Assembly: GCA_030837345.1 (NCBI GenBank)
Contig: JAUPKQ010000206.1
Coordinates: forward strand, 1 to 42,202
Length of the DNA: 42,202 nucleotides
From: Actinomycetota bacterium
GTDB lineage: Bacteria; Actinomycetota; Actinomycetes; Actinomycetales; Kineosporiaceae
Direction of reading: 5' to 3'
This document shows positions 31,103 to 38,851 of this stretch, in pieces (the first letter of the stretch is position 1; every line of letters begins with the position of its first letter). Under the pieces are notes generated by a model. The model searched no databases. It had not been told where the DNA came from and worked only from the letters and a program-made list of their open reading frames with translations. The translations under genes were made by a program, and so were the position numbers.

Positions 31103-32827
31103 ATGGACGAGGCGACCCTGCACGACCTGATGAGCCGCGCCACGGACTGGCGCGACGGCGACCCCGATCCGCGCACCCGCGCCGAACTCGAAGCGCTCGT
31201 CGTCAGGGCCGCGAGCGGCGACGACAACGCCGTGGCCGATCTCGCGGATCGCTTCACCGGGCCGTTGCGGTTCGGGACGGCGGGTCTTCGGGGCGCGCTC
31301 GGGGCCGGGCCCAACCGCATGAACCGGGCCGTCGTCATCACCGCCGCCGCCGGGCTCGTCGCCCATCTGCGCGCCCGCGTCGACGGCGTCCCGCACCTGG
31401 TCGTCGGCTACGACGCCCGGTACGGTTCGGCGACCTTCGCCCGGGACACCTGCGCGGTGGCCGTCGCCGCCGGATGCACCGCGTCGTTGCTGCCCGGCCC
31501 GCTTCCGACCCCCGTCCTCGCCTTCGCCGTCCGGCACCTGCGGGCGGACGCGGGGGTGATGGTCACGGCGAGTCACAACCCTCCCGAGGACAACGGGTAC
31601 AAGGTCTACCTCGGCGGGCGGTACGCCACCGGACCCGCCGACGGCGTCCAGATCGTGTCACCGGCAGACCGGCAGATCGCCGCGGCGATCGCGGCGGCGG
31701 GACCGGCGAGCGACGTCCCGATGGCGGACGGCGGCTGGGAGACCTTGGACGACAACCTGCTCACCGCCTACCTCGACCGGGCGGTCTCCGTCGTGAGACC
31801 GGGCCCGCGCGCCCTGTCGATCGTCGCGACGCCGCTGCACGGGGTGGGGGGCGAGACCCTCGTCCGGGCCCTGACGACGGCGGGGTTCGAGGCGCCGTAC
31901 CTCGTCCCGGAGCAGGCCGAACCCGACCCGGAGTTCCCGACGGTCGCCTTCCCCAACCCCGAGGAGCCGGGCGCTCTCGACCTCGCCCTCGCCGCCGCCC
32001 GCGACCGCGGGGCCGATCTCGTCATCGCCAACGACCCGGACGCCGACCGGTGCGCCGTCGCGATCCCCGCGCCCTCCGTCGACGGCGGGTGGAGGGCCCT
32101 TCGCGGGGACGAGCTCGGCTGGCTGCTCGCCGAGCACCTGCTGTCGGACGGCGTCCCCGCGACGGTGGACGGCGAGCCCGCCACCGTCGCCTGCTCGATC
32201 GTCTCCTCGCAGATGCTCGGCCGGATCGCCGCCGCGCACGCCGTCCGTCACGCCGAGACCCTGACGGGCTTCAAGTGGCTCGCCCGCACTCCCGGCCTGC
32301 TGTTCGCGTACGAGGAGGCCCTCGGCTACTGCTGCGCGCCGGACCTGGTCCGCGACAAGGACGGGATCACCGCGGCCCTGCTCGCCGCGGGTCTCGCCGC
32401 CGGGCTGGCCGCCAGGGGCCGCACGGTCGCGGACGCCCTCGACGACCTCGCCCGGGCGCACGGCGTCCACGTGACCGACCAGCTCGCGGTGCGGGTCGAC
32501 GACCTCGCCGTCATCACCGGCGCGATGCGCCGCCTGCGAGCGGCGCCACCGGTTCGTCTCGGGGACGCGGACGTCGTCTCGGTCGACGACCTCCTCATCC
32601 CCTCCGCGGGCCTCCCCCCGACCGACGGGCTGAGGCTCCGGACGGCGGACGGGGTGCGCGTCGTCGTCCGGCCGAGCGGCACGGAACCGAAGCTCAAGTG
32701 CTACCTCGAAGCCGTCGTCCCGGTCTCGCCGGATGCCTCGGGCGCCCAGCTCGCGGCCTCCCGCTCCGGGGGGAGGCAGACGCTCTCGACGGTCAGGGCG
32801 GAACTGGCCGCGCTGATCCAGGGCTGA
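31103..32827 (+). CDS. pmmB: Phosphomannomutase/phosphoglucomutase family phosphosugar mutase
   Basis: This 574-residue alpha-D-phosphohexomutase has all four active-site loops: the phosphoserine loop TASHNPPEDNGYK (S157), the magnesium loop NDPDADRCAVA, a sugar-binding loop around YEEALGYCCAP and the phosphate-binding RPSGTEPKLKCYLE. It moves phosphate between C1 and C6 (or C5) of sugars. The actinobacterial homologue is pmmB, commonly near the purine nucleoside phosphorylase gene. With PNP and DeoC in this window, deoxyribose 1-phosphate or ribose 1-phosphate is a plausible substrate; that is inference. Its 3' end overlaps the convergent DUF418 gene by 127 bases. Confidence 0.92.
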   Translation: MDEATLHDLMSRATDWRDGDPDPRTRAELEALVVRAASGDDNAVADLADRFTGPLRFGTAGLRGALGAGPNRMNRAVVITAAAGLVAHLRARVDGVPHLVVGYDARYGSATFARDTCAVAVAAGCTASLLPGPLPTPVLAFAVRHLRADAGVMVTASHNPPEDNGYKVYLGGRYATGPADGVQIVSPADRQIAAAIAAAGPASDVPMADGGWETLDDNLLTAYLDRAVSVVRPGPRALSIVATPLHGVGGETLVRALTTAGFEAPYLVPEQAEPDPEFPTVAFPNPEEPGALDLALAAARDRGADLVIANDPDADRCAVAIPAPSVDGGWRALRGDELGWLLAEHLLSDGVPATVDGEPATVACSIVSSQMLGRIAAAHAVRHAETLTGFKWLARTPGLLFAYEEALGYCCAPDLVRDKDGITAALLAAGLAAGLAARGRTVADALDDLARAHGVHVTDQLAVRVDDLAVITGAMRRLRAAPPVRLGDADVVSVDDLLIPSAGLPPTDGLRLRTADGVRVVVRPSGTEPKLKCYLEAVVPVSPDASGAQLAASRSGGRQTLSTVRAELAALIQG

Positions 32828-34107
32828 TCGCCCGGAGAGAGCGGTCCGGCCACCTCGGCCTGCGGAGCGGCGGCCTCCGGAGCGGCGGCCCGCGCGAGGC
32901 GACGACGCTCGCCACGGTAGGTGAGCGCGCGCAGGACGACCTCGGCGGGACCACGGACCCCGCGACGGTCGAGGGCGACCATCCCGACGGCGATCACCGA
33001 CCAGACGACGACGGCGATCACCGTGTCCCACGCCGCGTCGGTCCAGGTACCCAGACCGAGACCCCAACCCGTCAGGACGCTGAAGAACAGCACCGACTGG
33101 AGCAGGTAGGCCGTCATCGACCGCTCGCCGACCGCGGCCAGAACCCCCGGCAGGCCGGTGCGCCCCCGGTGGGACCACCGCACCGCGAGCAGGGCGAACC
33201 CGCAGACGTACCCGGCACCCATCATCGCCCCGAGCAGCAGGTGCAGCCCGTAGACCAGGGACTCCCCCGTGCGCGACAGGTCCCAGACCCTCGTGACCAT
33301 CAAGACGTCGGGCAGCGACAGCACGACGTTGACGACCAGGGCGGTGACGAAGACGGTCCGCAGCTCGGCCACGTGCTCGTGCGGCCGGGTCAACCACCCG
33401 GACCGGTGCAGCCAGATGCCGACGATCGTCATCGGCAGGAGAAGGAAGGTACCGAGGGAGAGGAACTGCATCAGCCCGGAGGTGATCACCCCTTCCCTCA
33501 TGAACTCCAAGTAGCTCAGGGGTTTCCACGTCGTCGACGGCGCCGACCCGCCGTCGAGCCACTGGATTCCGGGGAAGGCGATCGACGACCAGACGAGCGA
33601 CGCCCAGAACCAGCGGCGCAGGACCGCGTCGGGGCGGTGGACGAGCCACAGGGCGACGAGGCCGGTGACGCCGTAGGGGGCGAGGATGTCGCCTCTCCAC
33701 AGGAGGGTCGCGTGGACCAGGCCGAAGAGGACCAGCCACCACGAGCGCCGCCGCAGCACCCGGCGCACGCCCCGCTGGTCGACACCGCGCGCGGCGAGCC
33801 GGGAGGCCATCATCGCGATCCCGAACCCGAAGAGGACCGCGAACATCGGCCGGGACCGGTCGACGACGAACACGGTCTCGATCCCGTCGACGATCCGGTC
33901 GACGACCAGGGGCTTCGGTTTCGGTCCGGTGAGCCCCATGTGGAACCCTGGCGTGTTCGCGATCGCGATGAACATCAGCAGCAGACCGCGGGCGATGTCC
34001 GGAGCGAGGGAACGGTCCGCGCGGGCGATCGGCGCGAGATCACCGGCGCGGGCCTCAGCGGGAGGGCTGTGAACGGCCTTGTGCGCGGCTCTACGGGCGA
34101 ACGGCAT
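32701..34107 (-). CDS. DUF418 membrane protein, paralogue with extended C-terminus
   Basis: The product is 468 residues from ATG 34107. The core is a close paralogue of the 29790-30983 protein (SLAPDIARGLLLMFIAIANTPG, RPMFAVLFGFGIAMMASR, GRTGLPGVLAAVGERSMTAYLLQSVLFFSV). The paralogue ends soon after LTYRG, but here about 70 extra residues follow, rich in Ala, Pro and Ser. The last 42 codons or so are antisense to the 3' end of the mutase gene. The tail probably arose by loss of a nearer stop and need not be functional. A gene start further upstream (34287) is possible but has no supporting signal. Function of the family is unknown. Confidence 0.85.
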   Translation of the reverse strand: MPFARRAAHKAVHSPPAEARAGDLAPIARADRSLAPDIARGLLLMFIAIANTPGFHMGLTGPKPKPLVVDRIVDGIETVFVVDRSRPMFAVLFGFGIAMMASRLAARGVDQRGVRRVLRRRSWWLVLFGLVHATLLWRGDILAPYGVTGLVALWLVHRPDAVLRRWFWASLVWSSIAFPGIQWLDGGSAPSTTWKPLSYLEFMREGVITSGLMQFLSLGTFLLLPMTIVGIWLHRSGWLTRPHEHVAELRTVFVTALVVNVVLSLPDVLMVTRVWDLSRTGESLVYGLHLLLGAMMGAGYVCGFALLAVRWSHRGRTGLPGVLAAVGERSMTAYLLQSVLFFSVLTGWGLGLGTWTDAAWDTVIAVVVWSVIAVGMVALDRRGVRGPAEVVLRALTYRGERRRLARAAAPEAAAPQAEVAGPLSPGDQPWISAASSALTVESVCLPPEREAASWAPEASGETGTTASR

Positions 34108-34292
34108 GTCCGAAGCTTCTCCCCCTGGGCTCCCGTGCGGCTCTCGCACGCGGCGTACCCAGAGCCAACCCTTCGGGGTATCACCGAGGCATCCCCGCCA
34201 CCTGGAGTGATCCGGCTGCGGCCAGCACGCCCGCGAGGGTGGCGCTACCTCGACCCTCACGGCGGGGGCCTTCGATACCGTCTCCACGTCCC

Positions 34293-34332
34293 GATGACCG
34301 GATCGGTCCGCCTCCTGACCGGTCCGGTCATC
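34293..34332 (+). promoter_or_regulatory. Operator-like inverted repeat, 16-bp arms
   Basis: GATGACCGGATCGGTC (34293-34308) is matched by the reverse complement of 34317-34332 at 15 of 16 positions, around an 8-base spacer. It ends 22 bases upstream of the -10 box at 34355, so a bound regulator would cover or border the -35 region. No gene ends nearby on the plus strand, which argues against a terminator. The GlxA/AraC-type protein encoded downstream, or an unlinked dimeric regulator, could bind here. Confidence 0.5.
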
Positions 34333-34354
34333 GTCCGCGAGGGTCCGGGCACGC

Positions 34355-34360
34355 GAGGAT
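34355..34360 (+). promoter_or_regulatory. -10 box of a probable leaderless promoter
   Basis: GAGGAT lies 6 bases before the ATG at 34367. It is a weaker match than the other -10 boxes in the window, as its first base is not T. It lies directly downstream of the inverted repeat. Confidence 0.35.
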
Positions 34361-34366
34361 CACCGT

Positions 34367-34981
34367 ATGCGAACCGCGCTCATCGTGATCGACGTCCAGG
34401 AGTCCTTCCGCCACACGCCGTACTGGGAGGCCGTCTCGAACCCGGGTGTCACGGACGACGTCAACCGTCTCGTCGAGATCTGCCGCGGCCGTGGCGACCT
34501 CGTGATCTGGGTCCTGCACGCCTCCCCCGGCTCCGGCTCGCCCTTCGACCCCGTGAACGGGTACGTCAGGTTGATGGACGGGCTCGCCACGCCCCTGCCG
34601 GGCGAGCCGATGCTGACCAAGACGGCCCACAACGCCTTCACCACCACGAACCTCGACCAGATCCTCACCCGGAGCGGCATCGGCCGCGTCGTCATCTCCG
34701 GCATCCGCACCGAGCAGTGCTGCGAGACGACGGCCCGCCTGGCGAGCGACCTCGGCTACGCCGTCACGTTCGTCACCGAGGCGACGGCCACGACCCCGCT
34801 GCCCCACCGCGATGCGCCCACGGACCGGACCCTCGCCGGCGTCCTGGCCGACCCGGCGACGATGTCGGCGGACGACCTCCTGCGACGCACGGAACAGGTT
34901 CTCGCCGGGCGGTTCGCGACGATCGCGACCCTCGACGACGTCGCGGCCCAGCCGGCCGGGGGCGAGATTCCGGTAGCCTGA
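34367..34981 (+). CDS. Isochorismatase-family cysteine hydrolase
   Basis: This 204-residue protein has the cysteine hydrolase triad: D9 in ALIVIDVQESF, K85 in MLTKTAHNAF and C118 in SGIRTEQCCETTARLASDLGY. Enzymes of this family cleave amides or ethers in small metabolites (nicotinamide, N-carbamoyl compounds, isochorismate), and the substrate cannot be assigned here. The gene ends 7 bases before a GlxA-type regulator on the same strand. This pairing is common and suggests that the regulator controls the hydrolase. An operator-like inverted repeat lies upstream. The cytoplasmic location follows from the absence of a signal peptide. Confidence 0.9.
   Translation: MRTALIVIDVQESFRHTPYWEAVSNPGVTDDVNRLVEICRGRGDLVIWVLHASPGSGSPFDPVNGYVRLMDGLATPLPGEPMLTKTAHNAFTTTNLDQILTRSGIGRVVISGIRTEQCCETTARLASDLGYAVTFVTEATATTPLPHRDAPTDRTLAGVLADPATMSADDLLRRTEQVLAGRFATIATLDDVAAQPAGGEIPVA
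34974..34979 (+). promoter_or_regulatory. -10-like box for the GlxA-type regulator gene
   Basis: TAGCCT overlaps the last codons and stop of the hydrolase gene and lies 9 bases before the GTG at 34989. It may give the regulator its own transcript besides readthrough. The spacing is slightly longer than in the other leaderless cases. Confidence 0.35.
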
Positions 34982-34988
34982 CCGGATC

Positions 34989-35891
34989 GTGACTACTGTG
35001 GCCTTCCTGCTCACCGAGGGCATCCACCTGCTCGACCTCGCCGGCCCGGCGCAGGTGTTCGACACGGCCTCCCGGACAGGCTGCCCCGGATACCGGCTCC
35101 GGTATCTCGCCGAGACGCCGGCCGTCCTCGCGGCCCAGGGGCTGCCGCTGGTCGCCGAGACGGTCTGGCCCCGGCTCGGGCCGGACGACCTCCTGCTGGT
35201 TCCGGGCTGGAGGGTGGAGGCGAAGGGCGGCTCCGGCCCGGGACCGCGCGGTCTTGATCTGCTTCGCGCCCACCACGAGGGCGGAGGCACGGTCGCGAGC
35301 GTCTGCGCCGGAGCCTTCGCCCTCGCGGAGGCGGGCCTGCTCACCGGGCGGCGCTGCACGACCCACCACGACCTCCAGGACGCCCTCGCCCGCCGCAATC
35401 CGCAGGCGACCGTCGTCCGCGACGTCCTCTTCGTCGTCGACGGACGGATCGTCACCTCGGCGGGGATCGCGAGCGGGGTCGACCTCGCCCTGCACCTCGT
35501 CGCCGTCCGCCACGGGCCGGCGGCGGCGGCACGCGCCGCGCGTGCGATGGTCGTGTACGCGCGGCGCAACGGCGACGCCCCGCAGGAGAGCGTCATGCTG
35601 CGGCACCGCTCCCATGTGAGCGACGTCGTCCACCGCGTCCAGGACCTCGTGGACGCCCGGTTCGCCGAACCCCTGCGCCTCGCCGACCTCGCCACCGCCG
35701 CCGGCGTGAGCGAACGGACCCTCACCAGGGCGTTCGTCCACGCGATCGGGCTCTCGCCGTTGCGTTACCAGCAGTTGCTGCGCCTGGAGCACGCGGAGCA
35801 CCTCATCGGCGGGGGCAGCACCGTCGAGGCGGCGGCCCGGTCCGCGGGGTTCGCCGACGCGCGGATGCTGCGCCGTCTGCGATCCCGTTGA
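34989..35891 (+). CDS. GlxA family AraC-type regulator, C-terminus apparently truncated
   Basis: The 300-residue frame has an N-terminal DJ-1/PfpI-like domain (about 1-180; FLLTEGIHLLDLAGPAQVFDTA, SVCAGAFALAEAGLLTGRRCTTHHD). An AraC helix-turn-helix region follows (LADLATAAGVSERTLTRAFVHAIGLSPLRYQQLLRLEHAEHLI, then VEAAARSAGFADARMLRRL). The conserved end of the second HTH, usually R-x-G-x-SP-x-x-YR, is missing because a TGA occurs at 35889. Another frame directly downstream reads RHQSPAGLRQEE, which fits the lost end. A frameshift is therefore likely, either real or a sequencing error. DNA binding may be impaired if it is real. Confidence 0.8.
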   Translation: MTTVAFLLTEGIHLLDLAGPAQVFDTASRTGCPGYRLRYLAETPAVLAAQGLPLVAETVWPRLGPDDLLLVPGWRVEAKGGSGPGPRGLDLLRAHHEGGGTVASVCAGAFALAEAGLLTGRRCTTHHDLQDALARRNPQATVVRDVLFVVDGRIVTSAGIASGVDLALHLVAVRHGPAAAARAARAMVVYARRNGDAPQESVMLRHRSHVSDVVHRVQDLVDARFAEPLRLADLATAAGVSERTLTRAFVHAIGLSPLRYQQLLRLEHAEHLIGGGSTVEAAARSAGFADARMLRRLRSR

Positions 35892-35939
35892 GATCACGGC
35901 ACCAGAGCCCGGCGGGTCTCCGCCAGGAGGAGCAAGGCT

Positions 35940-36782
35940 TCAGAGCCGCTGGATCAGCCCGGCGAGCATCGATCCAACCCGCCCCGCAGCGGCACGCCCG
36001 GCCTCCAGGACCTCCTGGTGGTCGAGGGGTACCCCGCCGATTCCGGCACCGTGGTTCGTCACCAGGGAGATTCCGAGGATCTCCAGACCGGCCTCGCGGG
36101 CGGCGATCGCCTCCAGGGCCGTCGACATCCCGACGAGGTGCCCTCCGAGGATCCCTGCCATCCGGACCTCGGCCGGGGTCTCGTACTGGGGGCCTCTGAA
36201 CTGCACGTACACGCCCTCCGCCAGATCCGGCTCCACCTGCCTGGCGAGAGCGCGCAGGCGGGAGGAGTACAGGTCGGTCAGGTCGACGAAGGTCGCCCCC
36301 TCCAGCGGGGAGGCCCCGGTCAGGTTGAGGTGATCGCTGATCAGCACCGGCGTCCCCGGCCGCCACTCGGGGACCACTCCGCCGCAGCCGTTGGTCAGGA
36401 CCACGACCCGGCATCCCGCGGCCGCCGCCGTCCGGACGCCGTGGACGACGGCCCGCACCCCGCGCCCCTCGTAGAAGTGCGTCCGGCTACCGAAGACGAG
36501 GGCCCGGCGCTCGGTCTCTCCGATCCTCACCGACCGGACCGTCCCGACATGCCCGGAGACCGCGGGCGGCGGGAAGCCCGGCAGGTCGGTCGAGGGAATG
36601 GTCGCGAGGGTCTCGCCGAGCAGGTCCGCCGCGGGCGCCCAGCCAGATCCCAGCACCAGGGCGACGTCGTGGGACGGCGCACCGGTGACCTCGGCGATCC
36701 GCTCGGCCGCGGACGCGGCCACCGCCTTCGGATCGGTCCGGGGATCGTCGAGATCGAGCGGCTCAGGGGCCGGATGTGTCAT
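35940..36782 (-). CDS. deoD: Purine nucleoside phosphorylase
   Basis: This 280-residue protein belongs to the trimeric (PNP/MTAP) phosphorylase class. It has VALVLGSGWAPAADLL (phosphate loop), FGSRTHFYEGRG, VVVLTNGCGGVVPEW, FRGPQYETPAEVRM and SLVTNHGAGIG. It splits purine (deoxy)nucleosides with phosphate into base and (deoxy)ribose 1-phosphate. The symbol follows the mycobacterial name deoD; the sequence class is that of punA. The ATG at 36782 is 7 bases after a TAGCGT box, so the message is probably leaderless. Together with the mutase and DeoC it forms a deoxynucleoside breakdown route in this window. Confidence 0.93.
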   Translation of the reverse strand: MTHPAPEPLDLDDPRTDPKAVAASAAERIAEVTGAPSHDVALVLGSGWAPAADLLGETLATIPSTDLPGFPPPAVSGHVGTVRSVRIGETERRALVFGSRTHFYEGRGVRAVVHGVRTAAAAGCRVVVLTNGCGGVVPEWRPGTPVLISDHLNLTGASPLEGATFVDLTDLYSSRLRALARQVEPDLAEGVYVQFRGPQYETPAEVRMAGILGGHLVGMSTALEAIAAREAGLEILGISLVTNHGAGIGGVPLDHQEVLEAGRAAAGRVGSMLAGLIQRL

Positions 36783-36789
36783 GGGCGTC

Positions 36790-36795
36790 ACGCTA
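36790..36795 (-). promoter_or_regulatory. -10 box of a leaderless promoter for the purine nucleoside phosphorylase
   Basis: Read on the minus strand, TAGCGT lies 7 bases before the ATG at 36782. No ribosome site is present. Confidence 0.5.
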
Positions 36796-37132
36796 GCGGT
36801 TGCCCTCGCATCCCCGGCGCGCCCGGTCCCGGTTCCACGACCGAGTCCCCGCTCAGCGGGCCCCAGCACCACGCACCACGCGTGACGATCAGCTCCAGAC
36901 AAGGTAACCGAGAAGAGAGCGGGAAGAAATCCATCCAGCACCCCCGACAATAATCGACATACAAGATATTCAGGGCAGCTCTGAGCGGATTGACATCACT
37001 GCCACCAAATCACCCGGACGAGCATTCAACATTCAGACGCATCAACCGATCTTGACGGAACGGTTGGCCCAGAGCCTTTCCGCGCAACGGAGTGTGGCTG
37101 AGGATGAGCGGCCAGGGACGCCTCCCCGACGC

Positions 37133-37250
37133 CAATACCGGGTACCTGACCCGCCATCCTGGCGGGGAGGAATTATCGTGTGCAATTACCGTCGTTATCG
37201 CGACAGCAATTGCCCACAATAATTCCCCACGTGGTCCGTGAATCGGCATC
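37133..37250 (+). repeat. Long imperfect palindrome, copy 2
   Basis: The symmetry axis is between 37197 and 37198. Bases 37171-37187 pair with 37208-37224 at 15 of 17 positions, using the stem segment AATTAT and GCAATT that are not found in the other copies. The left flank (AATACCGGGTACCTGACCCG) matches the outer arm of the 37381-37505 copy read on the other strand. The central core is GTCGTTATCGCGAC. Confidence 0.75.
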
Positions 37251-37380
37251 ACTCCTCCAGGTCACCGATCGACGGGTCTCCAAGGCGCTCCGCAGGTGAG
37301 GTATGGCACTTCCGGGTACCGGACCGCCGTCCACCGTATGTGATCGAGAGTCTGCGGTACTGGATGATCGAGAGTCGTAG

Positions 37381-37505
37381 ATCGGGTTCTGTATCCGCTT
37401 CGCGGACTGCGGGCAATCGTCGTGTGCAATCACTGTCGCGATCGCGACAGCAGCTGCACACGACGATCGATCCAGACAGGGCCAGCGGGTCAGGTATCCG
37501 GTATT
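37381..37505 (+). repeat. Long imperfect palindrome, copy 3
   Basis: The axis is between 37441 and 37442 with core TGTCGCGATCGCGACA. ATCGTCGTGTGCA (37416-37428) pairs exactly with 37455-37467. The right outer arm contains GCGGGTCAGGTATCCGGTAT, matching the left flank of copy 2 in reverse. The stem segment ATCGTC differs from copies 1 and 2 but is again complementary within the copy. Confidence 0.75.
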
Positions 37506-37610
37506 GATGCAGACGTGGCGTGCCCGGCGAATGATGGAGGGACGCGGTCCGTCGATGATCGCCTCGTCCCGGTCATCGATCGCACCCGGACCGGCATCTC
37601 GGCTCCGATC

Positions 37611-38306
37611 TCACCCAGTGACGAGAGCCAGCAGCGAAGCGAGGAGGGCCGAGATCACGGCGACCGAAGGCAGGGTCAGCGCCCACCGAACCCGGACGCC
37701 AGGCGGCTCCGGCGAACCAGGCGGCTCGACCGGACCCGGGGCATCCGGGGCATCCGGGGCATCGGACTCCCGGTGGGGGTGGCGGTCCCGCCAGGCCTGC
37801 CAACGGTGCTCGACCATGAAGGCCGCGGCCCCGGAGTCCGCCCGCAGGTCCCGGCTGGACGAGGACGAGGACAGGGACGAGGACAGTCCCCCGGGACCGC
37901 CGGGGATCCGGCCGGGCATCGACGACCGGCCCGGCATCGAGGAACGGCCGGGCATCGAGGAACGGCCCGGGGCCGAGCCCGCCCAGCTCTGGTGCCGCCG
38001 TCCTCCGGCGTGCAGGGTCAGGGCGTAGCGCGTCTCGACACCCTCCAGAGCCGCCCACGGGACCCGCACGTCACGGACGACGTTGACGAGTTCGACGCCC
38101 TCGTCGTCCACGATGACGGCGGGCCGCCAGAACAGGCAGCTCAGCAGGGACAGGACCGCGACGGTCCACAGGCCGAACACGATCCCCGCGGCGGGCCGGT
38201 CGCGAAGGATGAGGTCGGCGGTCCACCACCCGCCGGTCACCGCGCACGCGACCATCAGCACACGACCGAGCAGGGGCCGGTAGACCAGACGCCCCGCCGT
38301 GCTCAT
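37611..38306 (-). CDS. PH-domain membrane protein with low-complexity insert
   Basis: The product is 231 residues from ATG 38306, whose codon overlaps the acetyltransferase stop (ATGA). Two N-terminal helices (LLGRVLMVACAVTGGWWTADLIL, AGIVFGLWTVAVLSLLSCLF) precede a small bacterial PH-like domain (RPAVIVDDEGVELVNVVRDVRVPWAALEGVETRYALTLHAGGRRHQSW). A repetitive insert follows, with SSMPGR three times, a run of serines and APDAPDAP. The protein ends in another hydrophobic helix (LTLPSVAVISALLASLLALV). The PH domain type is common in actinobacteria and has no fixed function. It is the last gene of the YjjI operon, perhaps only by transcription. Confidence 0.8.
   Translation of the reverse strand: MSTAGRLVYRPLLGRVLMVACAVTGGWWTADLILRDRPAAGIVFGLWTVAVLSLLSCLFWRPAVIVDDEGVELVNVVRDVRVPWAALEGVETRYALTLHAGGRRHQSWAGSAPGRSSMPGRSSMPGRSSMPGRIPGGPGGLSSSLSSSSSSRDLRADSGAAAFMVEHRWQAWRDRHPHRESDAPDAPDAPGPVEPPGSPEPPGVRVRWALTLPSVAVISALLASLLALVTG
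37741..37765 (+). repeat. 9-bp tandem repeat in the PH-domain gene
   Basis: Nearly three copies of GCATCCGGG encode, on the minus strand, the DAPDAPDAP run. Confidence 0.7.
37912..37965 (+). repeat. 18-bp tandem repeat in the PH-domain gene, three units
   Basis: Three 18-base units related to CCGGGCATCGAGGAACGG encode the SSMPGR hexapeptides on the minus strand. The insert is likely length-variable. Confidence 0.8.
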
Positions 38307-38851
38307 GCGGTGTCCGCGACGTACAGCATCGTGTCGGCGTTCCCGTCGCCACCGATCACGGTGAAACCCTCCGAGAGGTACAGCGCACGGGCGGGGTTGG
38401 CGCGCTCCACACTGAGGCTGACGCCGCCGATCCCGGCGCCGGTGGCGGAGGCCAGGAGGGTACGGACCATCCGGCGGCCGACGCCCCGGCCCCGGTGTCC
38501 GGGAGCGACCCCGACAGACAGTTCGGGGATCCCGGCCCCGGCGAACCCGTACCCGGGGTCGTCGAGGGGGAGGAACCGCAGCCAGGCAGCGCCGACGCCG
38601 ACGCCACCGGGCAGTTCCGCGACGACGCCGAGGTCGCGGCCGGTGGGCCAGCCGTCGACGTAGTGGGCGAACGCGTGGGTGCCGAGCACTTCGGCGCGGG
38701 TGAGCGGACGGCGGGCAGGGGACCAGTTCACGGCGTGGACGAGCGCGTCGACGACCACGGAACGGTCCCCGGCCCCGGCGAGGCGGATCGTCGTCGGGAC
38801 GGTGCCGGCGGGGCCGGGCGTCACCGTGTCGGCGGGGCGGATCGTCGTCAT
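38303..38851 (-). CDS. GNAT family N-acetyltransferase
   Basis: This 182-residue protein has the GNAT acetyl-CoA-binding motif LSVGVAPGHRGRGVGRRMVRTLLASA (about 113-138), preceded by a beta strand and followed by VSLSVERANPARALYLSEGFTVIG, the usual C-terminal region. It acetylates an amine on an unknown substrate. Its ATG shares one base with the stop of the activase gene (TGATG), and its own stop overlaps the next start (ATGA), so it is translationally coupled in the YjjI operon. Whether it acts with the radical enzyme is unknown. Confidence 0.88.
   Translation of the reverse strand: MTTIRPADTVTPGPAGTVPTTIRLAGAGDRSVVVDALVHAVNWSPARRPLTRAEVLGTHAFAHYVDGWPTGRDLGVVAELPGGVGVGAAWLRFLPLDDPGYGFAGAGIPELSVGVAPGHRGRGVGRRMVRTLLASATGAGIGGVSLSVERANPARALYLSEGFTVIGGDGNADTMLYVADTA

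Larger units (their letters stand above)
36796..37610. other. Gene-free region with palindromic repeats, AT-richer left part
   Basis: No gene is supported in these 815 bases. Around 36900-37050 the base composition is richer in A and T than the neighbours, including a TTGACA at 36990-36995 without a matching -10. Two copies of the long imperfect palindrome follow (37133-37250 and 37381-37505). Between them lie two direct copies of GATCGAGAGT (around 37340-37375). The block sits between the PNP promoter and the end of the PH-domain gene. Confidence 0.55.

Noticed and set aside
31658-33742. Minus-strand frame of 694 codons
   Set aside because: It is antisense to the mutase and out of frame with DUF418; composition is typical of a GC shadow.
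31474-34992. Plus-strand frame of 1172 codons
   Set aside because: It is Arg/Pro-rich and runs across the mutase, DUF418 and hydrolase genes in the wrong frame or strand; no motifs.
36990-36995. TTGACA as a promoter -35 in the gene-free block
   Set aside because: No -10 box lies 16-19 bases downstream and no gene follows on the plus strand.
301-37505. CRISPR array reading of the repeats
   Set aside because: The copies are few, long and palindromic, are not regularly spaced with unique spacers, and no cas gene is present.
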